From assembly GCA_039820405.1 (NCBI GenBank), contig JBCBQC010000004.1:1-64000 (forward strand): 64,000 bases of DNA, in the 5' to 3' direction. Shown here piece by piece: positions 8,415-16,315 of the stretch. The position numbers and the translations under genes were made by a program. The DNA is from CALLVY01 sp937899855 (lineage in GTDB: Bacteria; Bacteroidota; Bacteroidia; Chitinophagales; Saprospiraceae). Under the pieces are notes generated by a model. It ran no database searches, was not told the DNA's origin, and was given only the letters and a program-made list of their open reading frames with translations. The number at the start of each line of letters is the position of its first letter. Within the stretch, counting starts at the first letter, position 1.

Positions 8415-9494
8415 ATGCTCAGAGATGCAAAATATTTATTGGCCTACCTGATTCCGCTAGCGGTACTGGGGGGCATTTATTTTGGGGGAATTTGGTCGCC
8501 GGGATCGGTGTACATCGCTTTTGTAATGATCCCCTTGTTGGAACTCGTTTTGCCCCAGTCGGATCAAAACCTCAGCCCGGCGCAGGAATCTTCCAAAAAT
8601 GCGTCCTTCTTTTTTGACCTTTTGCTCTACCTCAACATCCCCATTGTGTACGGTCTGCTGTGGTATTTCTTTAGCAGTGCTATGACGAGCGACTGGTCGA
8701 CCCTCGAAACCATCGGTCTCCTGCTCAACATGGGCCTCCTGCTGGGTACCCTAGGCATCAACGTGGCGCACGAATTGGGGCACCGGCCGGAGTGGTACAA
8801 CCAACTGGCCGCTCAAGCTTTGCTGCTCCCCAATCTGTACCTGCACTTCAACATCGAGCACAACCGCGGCCACCACAAAAACGTGGCTACCGACGAGGAC
8901 CCCGCCTCCGCCCGACGGGGGGAGGTCGTCTACGCCTTCTGGTTGCGCTCGGTAGTGGGCAGCTACCGCAGCGCCTGGGCCCTGGAAGCGGAGCGCCTGC
9001 GCCGCCACGGACAGTCTCCCGGGAGTTGGAACAATCAGATGATCCGTTTCCAGGTCAGTCAGATCGTCTACCTGACGGCCATCGCCGCTTTCTTTGGCCC
9101 CCAGGTTCTGCTTTACGCCATTCTCATCGCCATTGGTGGCTTTAGCCTCTTGGAGGTGGTCAACTACATCGAGCACTACGGTTTGCGACGGAAAAAACTG
9201 GCCAACGGCCGCTACGAACGGGTCACGCCCCAGCATTCCTGGAATTCGGACCACGAGCTGGGCCGGATTTTTCTCTACGAGCTCACCCGACACGCCGATC
9301 ATCACTTCAAGGCCAACCGCAAGTACCAGGTCCTGCGCCACCTCGACGAAAGCCCACAACTGCCCTACGGTTATCCGGGATCGATGCTGTTGGCCCTCTT
9401 CCCCCCCCTGTGGTTTCGCCGGATGGATCGGGAGGTGGACCGCTGGCAGGAAAGCCGGCGCAAGACGGTGGTGGAAAGCACGGGAATGGGCTAA
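8415..9494 (+). CDS. alkB: Alkane 1-monooxygenase
   Basis: A 359-residue integral-membrane non-haem di-iron hydroxylase of the AlkB family, which oxidises the terminal methyl of medium-chain alkanes or similar chains. All diagnostic histidine boxes are present: HELGHR (119-124), EHNRGHHKNVATDEDPASAR (148-167), the family signature NYIEHYGLRR (250-259) and RHADHH (292-297). Hydrophobic helices surround them. No rubredoxin is fused or adjacent, so electrons must come from elsewhere. The divergently transcribed reductase-ferredoxin protein is the obvious local candidate. Family assignment is firm; substrate range is unknown. Confidence 0.95.
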   Translation: MLRDAKYLLAYLIPLAVLGGIYFGGIWSPGSVYIAFVMIPLLELVLPQSDQNLSPAQESSKNASFFFDLLLYLNIPIVYGLLWYFFSSAMTSDWSTLETIGLLLNMGLLLGTLGINVAHELGHRPEWYNQLAAQALLLPNLYLHFNIEHNRGHHKNVATDEDPASARRGEVVYAFWLRSVVGSYRSAWALEAERLRRHGQSPGSWNNQMIRFQVSQIVYLTAIAAFFGPQVLLYAILIAIGGFSLLEVVNYIEHYGLRRKKLANGRYERVTPQHSWNSDHELGRIFLYELTRHADHHFKANRKYQVLRHLDESPQLPYGYPGSMLLALFPPLWFRRMDREVDRWQESRRKTVVESTGMG

Positions 9495-9531
9495 AGACGT
9501 AAATTGGAGGTGGAGTATTTGCGCGAGTCAT

Positions 9532-9539
9532 TATCTTTG
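9532..9539 (+). promoter_or_regulatory. -7 promoter element for the GT2 gene
   Basis: TATCTTTG exactly matches the Bacteroidota -7 consensus TAnnTTTG and lies 18 bp before ATG 9558. That leaves a short leader and supports 9558 over the in-frame upstream ATG at 9504. A well-spaced -33 TTTG is not evident. Confidence 0.5.
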
Positions 9540-9557
9540 CCTCAGCAAAATTTACGC

Positions 9558-10280
9558 ATGGCCCAGAAATTATCCATCGTCATCCCCGCTTACAATGAAG
9601 AACGCACCATGGCGGCGATTCTCGACCGAGTGCGGGAAGTGGAGTTGATCGAGGGCTTGGAAAAAGAAGTCCTGATCGTCAACGACTGTTCGACCGACGC
9701 GACGGAAACCGTCATTCAGGACTACCGCCGGGCCCATCCCGACCTGGCTATTCACTACCAAAAGCTGCCCGTCAACCAAGGCAAGGGGGCGGCCCTCCAC
9801 GCCGGAATTCGAGCCGCCACCGGCGATTTTCTCATCATCCAAGACGCCGACCTCGAATACGACCCCAAGGAATACAACCTCCTGTTGCCCCCCATTTTGG
9901 AGGGCTTTGCCGACGTCGTGTACGGATCGCGTTTTATCGGCGGGCGGCCCCACCGCATCCTGTTCTTTTGGCACTCGATTGGCAACAAGTGGTTGACCGG
10001 GCTGTCCAATGCCTTTACCAATTTGAACCTCACTGATATGGAGACTTGCTACAAGCTGTTCCGAACCGAGTTGATTCAGCAGTTGGACTTACGAGAAAAG
10101 CGCTTTGGCTTTGAGCCCGAGGTGACAGCCAAGATCGCCCGCTTGCCGGGGGTGCGTCTCTACGAGGTGGGCATTTCGTACTACGGCCGTTCGTACGAGG
10201 AGGGGAAAAAAATTGGCTGGCGGGATGGCTTTCGCGCCATTTATTGCATCCTGAAATACAACTTATTTTCGCGCTCATGA
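9558..10280 (+). CDS. Glycosyltransferase family 2 (dolichol-phosphate-mannose-synthase-like)
   Basis: A 240-residue GT-A glycosyltransferase. The N-terminus LSIVIPAYNEERTMAAILD and the metal-binding DAD triplet in LIIQDADLEYDP are those of the polyprenyl-phosphate glycosyltransferase branch of GT2. Homologues move a sugar from a nucleotide donor to a lipid phosphate. It has no C-terminal membrane helices. The frame is open from ATG 9504, but homology begins at ATG 9558 and a TAnnTTTG element lies between the two. Its TGA overlaps the ATG of the methyltransferase gene (ATGA), so the two are translationally coupled. Confidence 0.88.
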   Translation: MAQKLSIVIPAYNEERTMAAILDRVREVELIEGLEKEVLIVNDCSTDATETVIQDYRRAHPDLAIHYQKLPVNQGKGAALHAGIRAATGDFLIIQDADLEYDPKEYNLLLPPILEGFADVVYGSRFIGGRPHRILFFWHSIGNKWLTGLSNAFTNLNLTDMETCYKLFRTELIQQLDLREKRFGFEPEVTAKIARLPGVRLYEVGISYYGRSYEEGKKIGWRDGFRAIYCILKYNLFSRS

Positions 10281-11014
10281 AGGAATTTGCCTACAAAGAA
10301 TACGACCTGGAAGGGATGGAAACCCTCCAAACCATTGCGGAAGCCAATCAGTTCAACGAGTGGATGTACCAGACGACGTCCCGCCAGCTGCGGGGGCGGA
10401 TCATCGAAATCGGTAGTGGTATCGGCAATATTTCCTCCTTCTACCTGCGCGACGGGCGCTCCCTACACCTGAGCGACATCCGCGCCAACTACTGTGCCTT
10501 TCTGCGGGATCAATACGGAAAACACGAGCACATACTGGGCATTTCCCAGATCGACCTGGTGCATCCCGAATTCGAGCGCCACTACCGCGACCTGCTCGGA
10601 AGCTTCGACGGACTTTTTGCGCTCAACGTCGTCGAACACATCAAAGACGACCGGCTAGCGATCGCCAATGCCAAGCAGTTGCTCCGACCGGGAGGACGGA
10701 TGGTCATCCTCGTACCGGCTTACCAGTTTTTGTACAACAGCTTCGACAAAGCCCTAGAGCACTACCGCCGCTACAACAAAAAACGCTTACAAGGTCTCTT
10801 TATCGACAACGATCTCCACATCGAGCGTAGCCAGTACTTCAACCTGGCGGGTATTGCGGGCTGGTTTGTGTCGGGGAATATTTTGCGCCGAAAACTCATC
10901 CCCTCGGGGCAAATGCAGCTGTACAACCGGCTGGTGCCCTTGTTCAAGTTGGCGGATCGCCTGACTTTTCGGCAAATGGGGCTTTCCGTGATCGTGGAGG
11001 GGGTCAAAAAATAG
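10277..11014 (+). CDS. Class I SAM-dependent methyltransferase
   Basis: A 245-residue methyltransferase. The SAM-binding motif I is IIEIGSGIGNISSF, followed by an acidic residue in LHLSDI; FDGLFALNVVEHIKDDRLAI is the motif II region and LRPGGRMVILVPA the post-motif region, as in the Methyltransf_11/23 type. The start is the ATG overlapping the TGA of the GT2 gene. The methyl acceptor is unknown; coupling to a polyprenyl-phosphate-type glycosyltransferase suggests a lipid-linked sugar or glycolipid. The gene abuts the end of a small opposite-strand reading frame with no gap. Confidence 0.87.
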   Translation: MKEFAYKEYDLEGMETLQTIAEANQFNEWMYQTTSRQLRGRIIEIGSGIGNISSFYLRDGRSLHLSDIRANYCAFLRDQYGKHEHILGISQIDLVHPEFERHYRDLLGSFDGLFALNVVEHIKDDRLAIANAKQLLRPGGRMVILVPAYQFLYNSFDKALEHYRRYNKKRLQGLFIDNDLHIERSQYFNLAGIAGWFVSGNILRRKLIPSGQMQLYNRLVPLFKLADRLTFRQMGLSVIVEGVKK

Positions 11015-11185
11015 TTACTCCGCCGCCCGGAGGAAGTAGCTTTTGGCCGGTAGTTTGCGTATCTTTACCACGGAGCTTAGGGAGTCCCATTCTTCGGGAG
11101 TCAGTCGTGGATACAAGCTGCGAATGGCCCTTCGGAATACTTCTGGCGGGTCTAAATGTTGATCCAGCAAGCTATTTTTGGTCAT
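11015..11185 (-). pseudogene. 56-residue Crp/Fnr-like N-terminal fragment
   Basis: A short frame encoding 56 residues from ATG 11185 to a TAA at 11015. The sequence, with LTPEEWDSLSSVVKIRKL then AKSYFLRAAE, resembles the first helix and strand of Bacteroidota Crp/Fnr regulators (compare the usual K-x-E-x-LL-x-x-G-E block). The nucleotide-binding core and the DNA-binding domain are absent, because the frame stops exactly where the convergent methyltransferase gene ends. It may be the remnant of a regulator cut off by rearrangement, or a genuine small protein. The resemblance was judged by eye. Confidence 0.4.
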
Positions 11186-11281
11186 TTATGGCGTTTTTTG
11201 CCGTCGAAAGGAAAAAATTAACCTAAAATAAACCCTACTCTCCTGAAAAATGTTGATATTATGTTGATTGGAGAATAATAT

Positions 11282-11680
11282 ATGCTTCAGCGATTCAATC
11301 CATATCGTCCCATTACCATCTTCGTACTAGTACTCAGCTACGTATGGATTGTTTTCCAATACCCCATTCAGGAGGCCTTGCACATGATTGTCCACATGCC
11401 GGACATGCAGCAAGAAACCTTCATCTTCCACTCCCACGACGACGAAGATACCGGTCACTTCCACCGCAATTTGCAATTGCTAGAGGAGGTTGCCGACTCC
11501 AATAATGCAGAGGACAGCCCACAGACCGACTTGGAAATAAAAAAGAAAATCGAAATCGTCGATTTTGCCCAGGCTTTGAAACAAGACAGCCCCCCAGCGA
11601 CACCCACTGTGGCCTTTTACCTCCTCCCCTTTTCTTCTCCTTTCCTAAACGTAAATAGCCCGCCTCCCCGGCCGTGCTAA
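11282..11680 (+). CDS. Small histidine-rich membrane protein, copy 1
   Basis: A 132-residue protein with one membrane segment (about 10-28, ITIFVLVLSYVWIVF), then an exposed part with the histidine/acid cluster FHSHDDEDTGHFHRN (about 49-63) and an acidic helix. It is a paralogue of the gene at 12143: the first 100 residues align closely, the C-termini differ completely. Metal binding by the His/Asp cluster is inference from composition and from the histidine-rich TonB receptor nearby. I do not recognise a named family. Confidence 0.65.
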   Translation: MLQRFNPYRPITIFVLVLSYVWIVFQYPIQEALHMIVHMPDMQQETFIFHSHDDEDTGHFHRNLQLLEEVADSNNAEDSPQTDLEIKKKIEIVDFAQALKQDSPPATPTVAFYLLPFSSPFLNVNSPPPRPC

Positions 11681-11878
11681 TCTTTTTTGGAGTTCCCTAC
11701 GCGTATGGACCAGTTTTTCTAGTAGCGCCGTCTTTTCGACGGTGATTGCGTTTGGTCAACCGTTTCGAAAATTATCAGCACATACAAATGGGGTCCTTCC
11801 ACCAGTGCTCCCCCGCGTTCAGAACGCCGCGGAGACGAAGATTCATTCTCAACGTTTCACCGAAAGGAAAATCACATC

Positions 11879-11965
11879 ATGAAAAAGATTATCTATCCCT
11901 TATTGGCCATTCTCTTTATTGGCGTTAAGGTACTGAAGGGCGACGAGTCCCCCTTTGGCCACTGA
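11879..11965 (+). pseudogene. 28-codon remnant of a TonB receptor start
   Basis: This frame encodes a 28-residue peptide that is essentially a signal sequence (MKKIIYPLLAILFIGV) plus a short tail. Its upstream DNA and first codons closely match those of the full TonB-dependent receptor at 12718. It sits at the same place relative to the histidine-rich gene, so it looks like the front end of a lost receptor copy. A real small secreted peptide cannot be ruled out. A perfect 22-bp stem hairpin begins 11 nt after its stop. Confidence 0.45.
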
Positions 11966-11975
11966 ATAAAATAAC

Positions 11976-12023
11976 ACATCCGGGTTGGCCTACCGGCGCG
12001 TGCCGGTAGGCCAACCCGGATGT
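11976..12023. repeat. Perfect 22-bp stem hairpin
   Basis: Bases 11976-11997 and 12002-12023 are exact inverse complements with a 4-nt loop. The stem is GC-rich (core CCGGGTTGGCCTACCGG). No T-tract follows on the plus strand, so it is not a typical intrinsic terminator. It may still stop or stabilise the transcript of the first copy, or be a REP-like element or a protein-binding palindrome. Confidence 0.8.
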
Positions 12024-12142
12024 AACATTTCATTGTTGATGCCATCGACCACAAAATACTCCGTGAGCAGAGAAAATAGAGGACAGATAGACGGAGCTCA
12101 CCGATAAATGTTTATCTTGGGCCGACCATTGGAGATAGCTAC

Positions 12143-12541
12143 ATGCTACAGCATTTTACCCCATACCGCCCCATCACGATTTTCGTACTGATGATCAGCT
12201 ACGTATGGATTGTCTTCCAATATCCTATCCAAGAAGCACTTCACTTCTGTATTCACAGTCCTGAGATTCAAAAAGAAGAATTTGTTTTCCACTCGCACGA
12301 AGTTGACGCTCCCGGCCATTTCCACCACAACCTCATTGTACTGGAGGAACTCGCCAAGTCCACCGATGCGGAGCGCAGCCCTCAAGCAGAACAGGAAATC
12401 AAAAAGAAAATCGAAATTATTGATCGGCAGGCCCTCTTGATCGTCCAAGTAGCCCTTGCCCTACCACCAGCGGTACTCAAGACTATGGCACCCACCACTC
12501 CTTTCAAAAGCATCATTGGACCGCCCCCCCAATGGGCTTGA
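12143..12541 (+). CDS. Small histidine-rich membrane protein, copy 2
   Basis: A 132-residue paralogue of the 11282 protein: one membrane segment (about 10-28), the histidine cluster FHSHEVDAPGHFHHN, the same EIKKKIEII stretch, and a different C-terminus that is again hydrophobic and proline-rich. It precedes the TonB-dependent receptor by 176 bp, which suggests joint function, perhaps as an inner-membrane metal sensor or handler (inference). TATCTTGG near 12111, one mismatch from the -7 consensus, may be its promoter. Spacing and conservation of the N-terminal region argue that both copies are real proteins. Confidence 0.7.
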   Translation: MLQHFTPYRPITIFVLMISYVWIVFQYPIQEALHFCIHSPEIQKEEFVFHSHEVDAPGHFHHNLIVLEELAKSTDAERSPQAEQEIKKKIEIIDRQALLIVQVALALPPAVLKTMAPTTPFKSIIGPPPQWA

Positions 12542-12780
12542 CCCGACGGAATTCTTGCTAGTCATCCGACCCGAATGATTCACTTCCCCCGTGCGGGAGT
12601 GAAACGGACTACAATTGGTTAGACCCAAACAAGCCGTCGTATTTCTTTACCGAACTGGACACCATCCGCCGGTTCCATTGTTATTGACTTTGCATTATTT
12701 GAAAGGAACATCACATCATGAAAAAAATACTCTACACCCTGCTGGCATTGTTATTTGTCAGTTTTAACAATTTGGAGGCT
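12143..12780 (+). repeat. Diverged tandem duplication, copy 2
   Basis: Second copy of the unit described at 11282-11965. Here the reading frame after the histidine-rich gene is intact and continues as the full TonB-dependent receptor. The spacers between the two genes (about 176 versus 198 bp) are similar in length but weakly similar in sequence, so the duplication is old. Confidence 0.55.
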
Positions 12781-14961
12781 CAAAAACTAAAAGGACAAGT
12801 TACCGATGATAGTAACCTCCCCATTTCCGATGCTTACATCTACATTGCCTCGGGTAAGCAACACGCTCACCACAGCCACAGCAACGGCCAGGGCCGCTTC
12901 GAACTCGATGGTGCCTTCGCCGGTGATACCGTCACGGTGAGTTTTCTGGGTTTTGAATCCAAACGCGTCGTCATCGACGGGAATGACATCAAAAACGGCA
13001 TCCAAGTCGTACTCAACGAAGAGGTGTTTGACCTGGAATCGGTCAGCGTCTCCAACTCCGTCAAAGAAATCAATACCATCACCGCCATCGACCTCATCAG
13101 CAACCCGGTACGTACCTCGCAAGATGTACTCCGTAGGGTCCCCGGCCTGTTTATCGGCCAGCACGCGGGTGGGGGCAAGGCGGAACAAATTTTCCTACGG
13201 GGCTTCGACATCGATCACGGTACCGACATCACCATCAGTGTTGATGGAATGCCCGTGAATATGGTTTCGCACGCCCACGGGCAGGGTTACGCCGACCTGC
13301 ACTTCCTCATTCCCGAAACGATCCAAAACATCGACTTTGGCAAAGGGCCCTACTACACCGATCAGGGCAATTTCAACACGGCGGGTTACGTCGAGTTCAA
13401 GACCAAGGACAAATTGGAGCAAAGCCGCTTCGGTATGGAGTTCGGACAGTTCAATACCTTCCGTACCTACGGTCTGTTCGACCTCCTGAAGAATGTCGAA
13501 AACCAACACGCCTACATCGCCACCGAATACCAACTGACCGATGGCCCCGTCGAATCGCCCCAGAACTTCAAGCGCTTCAACATCATGGGTAAGTACACCA
13601 TCCAGATGAATGGCAACGATCGCTTGTCCGTACTCTTCTCGCGCTTTCAAAGCAAGTGGGACGCTTCGGGTCAGATTCCCCAGCGCCTCGTCGACAACGG
13701 TACCATCAGCCGCTTCGGCTTTGTGGACAACACCGAGGGGGGAAATACCAGCCGGACCAATATCGCCATCGATCACACCAAGTCGATCAACCCCAGTACC
13801 TTCGTCAGAACCAAAGCCTACTACAGCCAATACGATTTCGAACTGTACTCCAACTTTACCTTCTTCCTCGAAGACCCCGTCAATGGGGACCAAATCCGCC
13901 AGGTAGAAGATCGCAATATCTACGGCGCCAGCTCCACCCTTTTCCAAGAAGTGGAAGTGGGAGAAATCGATCTGGAGATGAGCTACGGTATTGGATTGCG
14001 TTACGACGACGTCAACAACAACGAACTGTCTCGCTCGCGCAACCGCCAGGAAACCTTGCAAGGACTGGCGCTGGGCAACGTCGACGAAACCAACATCTAC
14101 GGTTTTGTCAACAGCGAATGGGAATGGGACCGCTGGCTAATCAACGCCGGTCTGCGGTTCGATTACTTTAGCTTCGACTACCAGGACTTGCTGCAGCCCA
14201 CTTACACCAGCCTGTCGCAGGACGATGCCATCGTCACGCCCAAGCTCAACATCATCTACAACCCCAACGCCAAGTGGCAGATCTTCGTGAAGTCGGGTAT
14301 CGGCTTCCACTCCAACGATACGCGGGTGGTGGTCGCTCAACAAGCTGATCAGACCCTGCCGGGCGCTTACGGCGTGGACGTGGGAACCGTCTGGAAACCC
14401 GTTCCCCGCCTCTGGGTGAGCACGGCGCTGTGGTACCTCTTCCTGGAGCAAGAATTCGTATACGTAGGGGATGCCGCCATCGTTGAACCCAGCGGAAGAA
14501 CCGTACGTCAGGGGATCGACTTTTCGCTGCGTTACCAACTGACCGACTACCTCTATCTCGACGGCGACATCAACTACACCAATGCTCGGGCAACCGAAGA
14601 GGAAGAAGGCTCCGACCGCATTCCCCTCGCTCCCGAACTGACTTCGATCGGTGGACTGACCTTCCAGCACCCCAGCGGCTTTTCGGGCAGCTTGCGCTAC
14701 CGCTACATCCGCGACCGGGCCGCCAACGAGGACAACAGCATCATTGCCGAAGGCTACTTCATTACCGACCTCAACCTGGGTTACCAATTCAAGAATGTGA
14801 CCCTGGGCGTAACGGTAGAAAACCTCTTCGACCAGGATTGGAACGAAGCGCAATTTGCTACGGAGTCGCAACTCAGAAACGAGCCCGAGCCCGTGGAAGA
14901 ATTGCACTTTACGCCTGGTGTTCCCTTCTTCGTTCGCGGTAATATCAGTTACAGCTTCTAA
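12718..14961 (+). CDS. TonB-dependent outer membrane receptor, histidine-rich
   Basis: A 747-residue outer-membrane receptor for TonB-driven uptake. Residues 1-21 are a signal peptide. Residues about 23-100 are a carboxypeptidase-regulatory-like domain (LKGQVTDDSNLPISDAYIYI) carrying the cluster HAHHSH at 49-54. Residues about 120-235 are the plug (TSQDVLRRVPGLFIGQHAGG, then FLRGFDIDHGTDI) with a second histidine motif VSHAHGQGYADLHF. The rest is a beta-barrel ending in aromatic NISYSF. The HAHGQGY-type plug occurs in a receptor group I associate with metal uptake, but the ligand is inference. The two upstream histidine-rich genes support a metal link. A strong terminator follows. Confidence 0.93.
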   Translation: MKKILYTLLALLFVSFNNLEAQKLKGQVTDDSNLPISDAYIYIASGKQHAHHSHSNGQGRFELDGAFAGDTVTVSFLGFESKRVVIDGNDIKNGIQVVLNEEVFDLESVSVSNSVKEINTITAIDLISNPVRTSQDVLRRVPGLFIGQHAGGGKAEQIFLRGFDIDHGTDITISVDGMPVNMVSHAHGQGYADLHFLIPETIQNIDFGKGPYYTDQGNFNTAGYVEFKTKDKLEQSRFGMEFGQFNTFRTYGLFDLLKNVENQHAYIATEYQLTDGPVESPQNFKRFNIMGKYTIQMNGNDRLSVLFSRFQSKWDASGQIPQRLVDNGTISRFGFVDNTEGGNTSRTNIAIDHTKSINPSTFVRTKAYYSQYDFELYSNFTFFLEDPVNGDQIRQVEDRNIYGASSTLFQEVEVGEIDLEMSYGIGLRYDDVNNNELSRSRNRQETLQGLALGNVDETNIYGFVNSEWEWDRWLINAGLRFDYFSFDYQDLLQPTYTSLSQDDAIVTPKLNIIYNPNAKWQIFVKSGIGFHSNDTRVVVAQQADQTLPGAYGVDVGTVWKPVPRLWVSTALWYLFLEQEFVYVGDAAIVEPSGRTVRQGIDFSLRYQLTDYLYLDGDINYTNARATEEEEGSDRIPLAPELTSIGGLTFQHPSGFSGSLRYRYIRDRAANEDNSIIAEGYFITDLNLGYQFKNVTLGVTVENLFDQDWNEAQFATESQLRNEPEPVEELHFTPGVPFFVRGNISYSF

Positions 14962-14986
14962 AGCCAAGTGGCTTAAAAAAGGACAT

Positions 14987-15022
14987 AAAAAAAGCCCCGG
15001 TCTAGCGACCGGGGCTTTTTTT
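14987..15022. terminator. Bidirectional intrinsic terminator
   Basis: A GC-rich stem (AGCCCCGGTC / GACCGGGGCT) with a 4-nt TAGC loop is flanked by seven As on the left and seven Ts on the right. It can therefore terminate both the TonB receptor transcript and the opposing exopolysaccharide operon, whose last stop codon (15021-15023) overlaps it. Confidence 0.92.
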
Positions 15023-16280
15023 ATCTTCCGTTGGAGGCGACAAAGGATTTTTGAAAAGGATAATAATTTTCCACCGGTCGGTGGCGATCGAGGATGAGTT
15101 GTTCCATCATCTCCTCCAGCTTCCGAAAGTGAAAATCCCAGGTCCAGCGCTTCTGCATAAACTCCAGGGCATTGCGCCCCAGCTGTGCGCGGCGCTCGGG
15201 CTGGCGCAGCAGATCGATGATCGTCTGGGCGAATTCGCCGTTGCTGCCGGGCGTCAGAATGACCTCTCCTTCGGGAGCGCTGATGCCTTCGTTGGCAATG
15301 CGGGTCGCGACCACGGGCAGTTGGGAGGCCAAGCTGACCAGTACCTTATTCTGCAAACCCGCTCCCACCCGCATCGGCGCGATGCCGATGGTCGCTTCCT
15401 GCAGGTAGGGACGAATATCGGGGACCTTCCCCGTTACCATTACGGAGGGGTCCTTCGTCAGGGCGCGAATCGACGGGGCGGGGTTGCGCCCCACCAACCA
15501 CAGCTGTACGTCAGGTTCCTCCTTTTTGACCAAGGGGTAAATGTGTTGATAGAAATTAAGGGCTCCATCCATATTGGTGGGTACACCAAAATCACCGTTC
15601 ATCACCAGTACCTTGGACTGGCGTTCCAAGTTGAGGTCTTCCGAAAAATAGTCGACGTCGATGCCGTGAGGATTAAAAAATATTTTTTTCGACTGTCCTT
15701 TATCCACAATTGCCTTTTCGTCGTGGGGAGAGATCAAAAGGACACGATCGAAGTGCCTGATGATCTGCGGCTCGTAGGCCGCTACGCGGTGGTACTCCTG
15801 GGTGTAGAAAATTTTGCGGAGCCAATCCTTCTCGTGTTTGATCAATCGCCCGTAATTGAGCGTTTGGGCAATTTGCATCGCCAGTATCTTGGGGATTTCT
15901 TTAAACGGTTTGAGGTATTCAGCCGTTCGAATCAAGTGAGCGTAGAGGACGTCGGGTTGGTATTCGGCGACGAGCTCGCCGATGTAGCGGTGCATCAACT
16001 GGCGCCGGTAATAGGCCACTTGGTAGGGTGTCTTACCCAGTACGTTGCTACTCATTCGCCAGAGTTTGCCAAACTTCTTCAAATCGATCACCCGCACTTC
16101 CTTGCAGTAGGTCCGCATGAGCTCCCGTTCGGATTCGGGAAATTTTTCCGCATTGTTGAACGTGGCCAGGATGACCTCGTGGTTGCGGCGAGCCAAATAC
16201 TGAATGAGGTGAAAAACGGTCATGCTATCCGCCTTCCCTTGCTGGTAGGGATAGCGGGCCGAGGCGATTAGAATTTTCAT
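15021..16280 (-). CDS. Glycosyltransferase family 4 (GT-B fold)
   Basis: A 419-residue GT-B enzyme, last gene of the exopolysaccharide operon. The N-terminus MKILIASARYPYQQGKADS and the C-terminal donor-binding region (APMRVGAGLQNKVLVSLASQ, then VVATRIANEGI) match the Stp1-type sugar transferases often found in exopolysaccharide clusters. It would add one sugar to the lipid-linked repeat unit in the cytoplasm. A 35-nt gap separates it from the dehydrogenase gene, and its 3' end lies inside the bidirectional terminator. Confidence 0.9.
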   Translation of the reverse strand: MKILIASARYPYQQGKADSMTVFHLIQYLARRNHEVILATFNNAEKFPESERELMRTYCKEVRVIDLKKFGKLWRMSSNVLGKTPYQVAYYRRQLMHRYIGELVAEYQPDVLYAHLIRTAEYLKPFKEIPKILAMQIAQTLNYGRLIKHEKDWLRKIFYTQEYHRVAAYEPQIIRHFDRVLLISPHDEKAIVDKGQSKKIFFNPHGIDVDYFSEDLNLERQSKVLVMNGDFGVPTNMDGALNFYQHIYPLVKKEEPDVQLWLVGRNPAPSIRALTKDPSVMVTGKVPDIRPYLQEATIGIAPMRVGAGLQNKVLVSLASQLPVVATRIANEGISAPEGEVILTPGSNGEFAQTIIDLLRQPERRAQLGRNALEFMQKRWTWDFHFRKLEEMMEQLILDRHRPVENYYPFQKSFVASNGR

Positions 16281-16315
16281 GGTCAGTTGGTCTTTTGTTG
16301 ATGACTAGCGGGGGG

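Larger units (their letters stand above)
11282..11965 (+). repeat. Diverged tandem duplication, copy 1
   Basis: The unit of a histidine-rich small gene, a spacer, and a reading frame opening ATCACATCATGAAAAA occurs twice: here and at 12143-12780. The small proteins align over about 100 residues. The DNA around the second start codon (GAAAGGAA, one variable base, TCACATCATGAAAAA) is nearly identical in both. In this copy the receptor-like frame stops after 28 codons. Confidence 0.6.

Noticed and set aside
15051..16271. 406-codon plus-strand frame opposite the last glycosyltransferase of the polysaccharide operon
   Set aside because: The minus-strand frame has clear GT4 motifs; the plus-strand translation has no recognisable domain.
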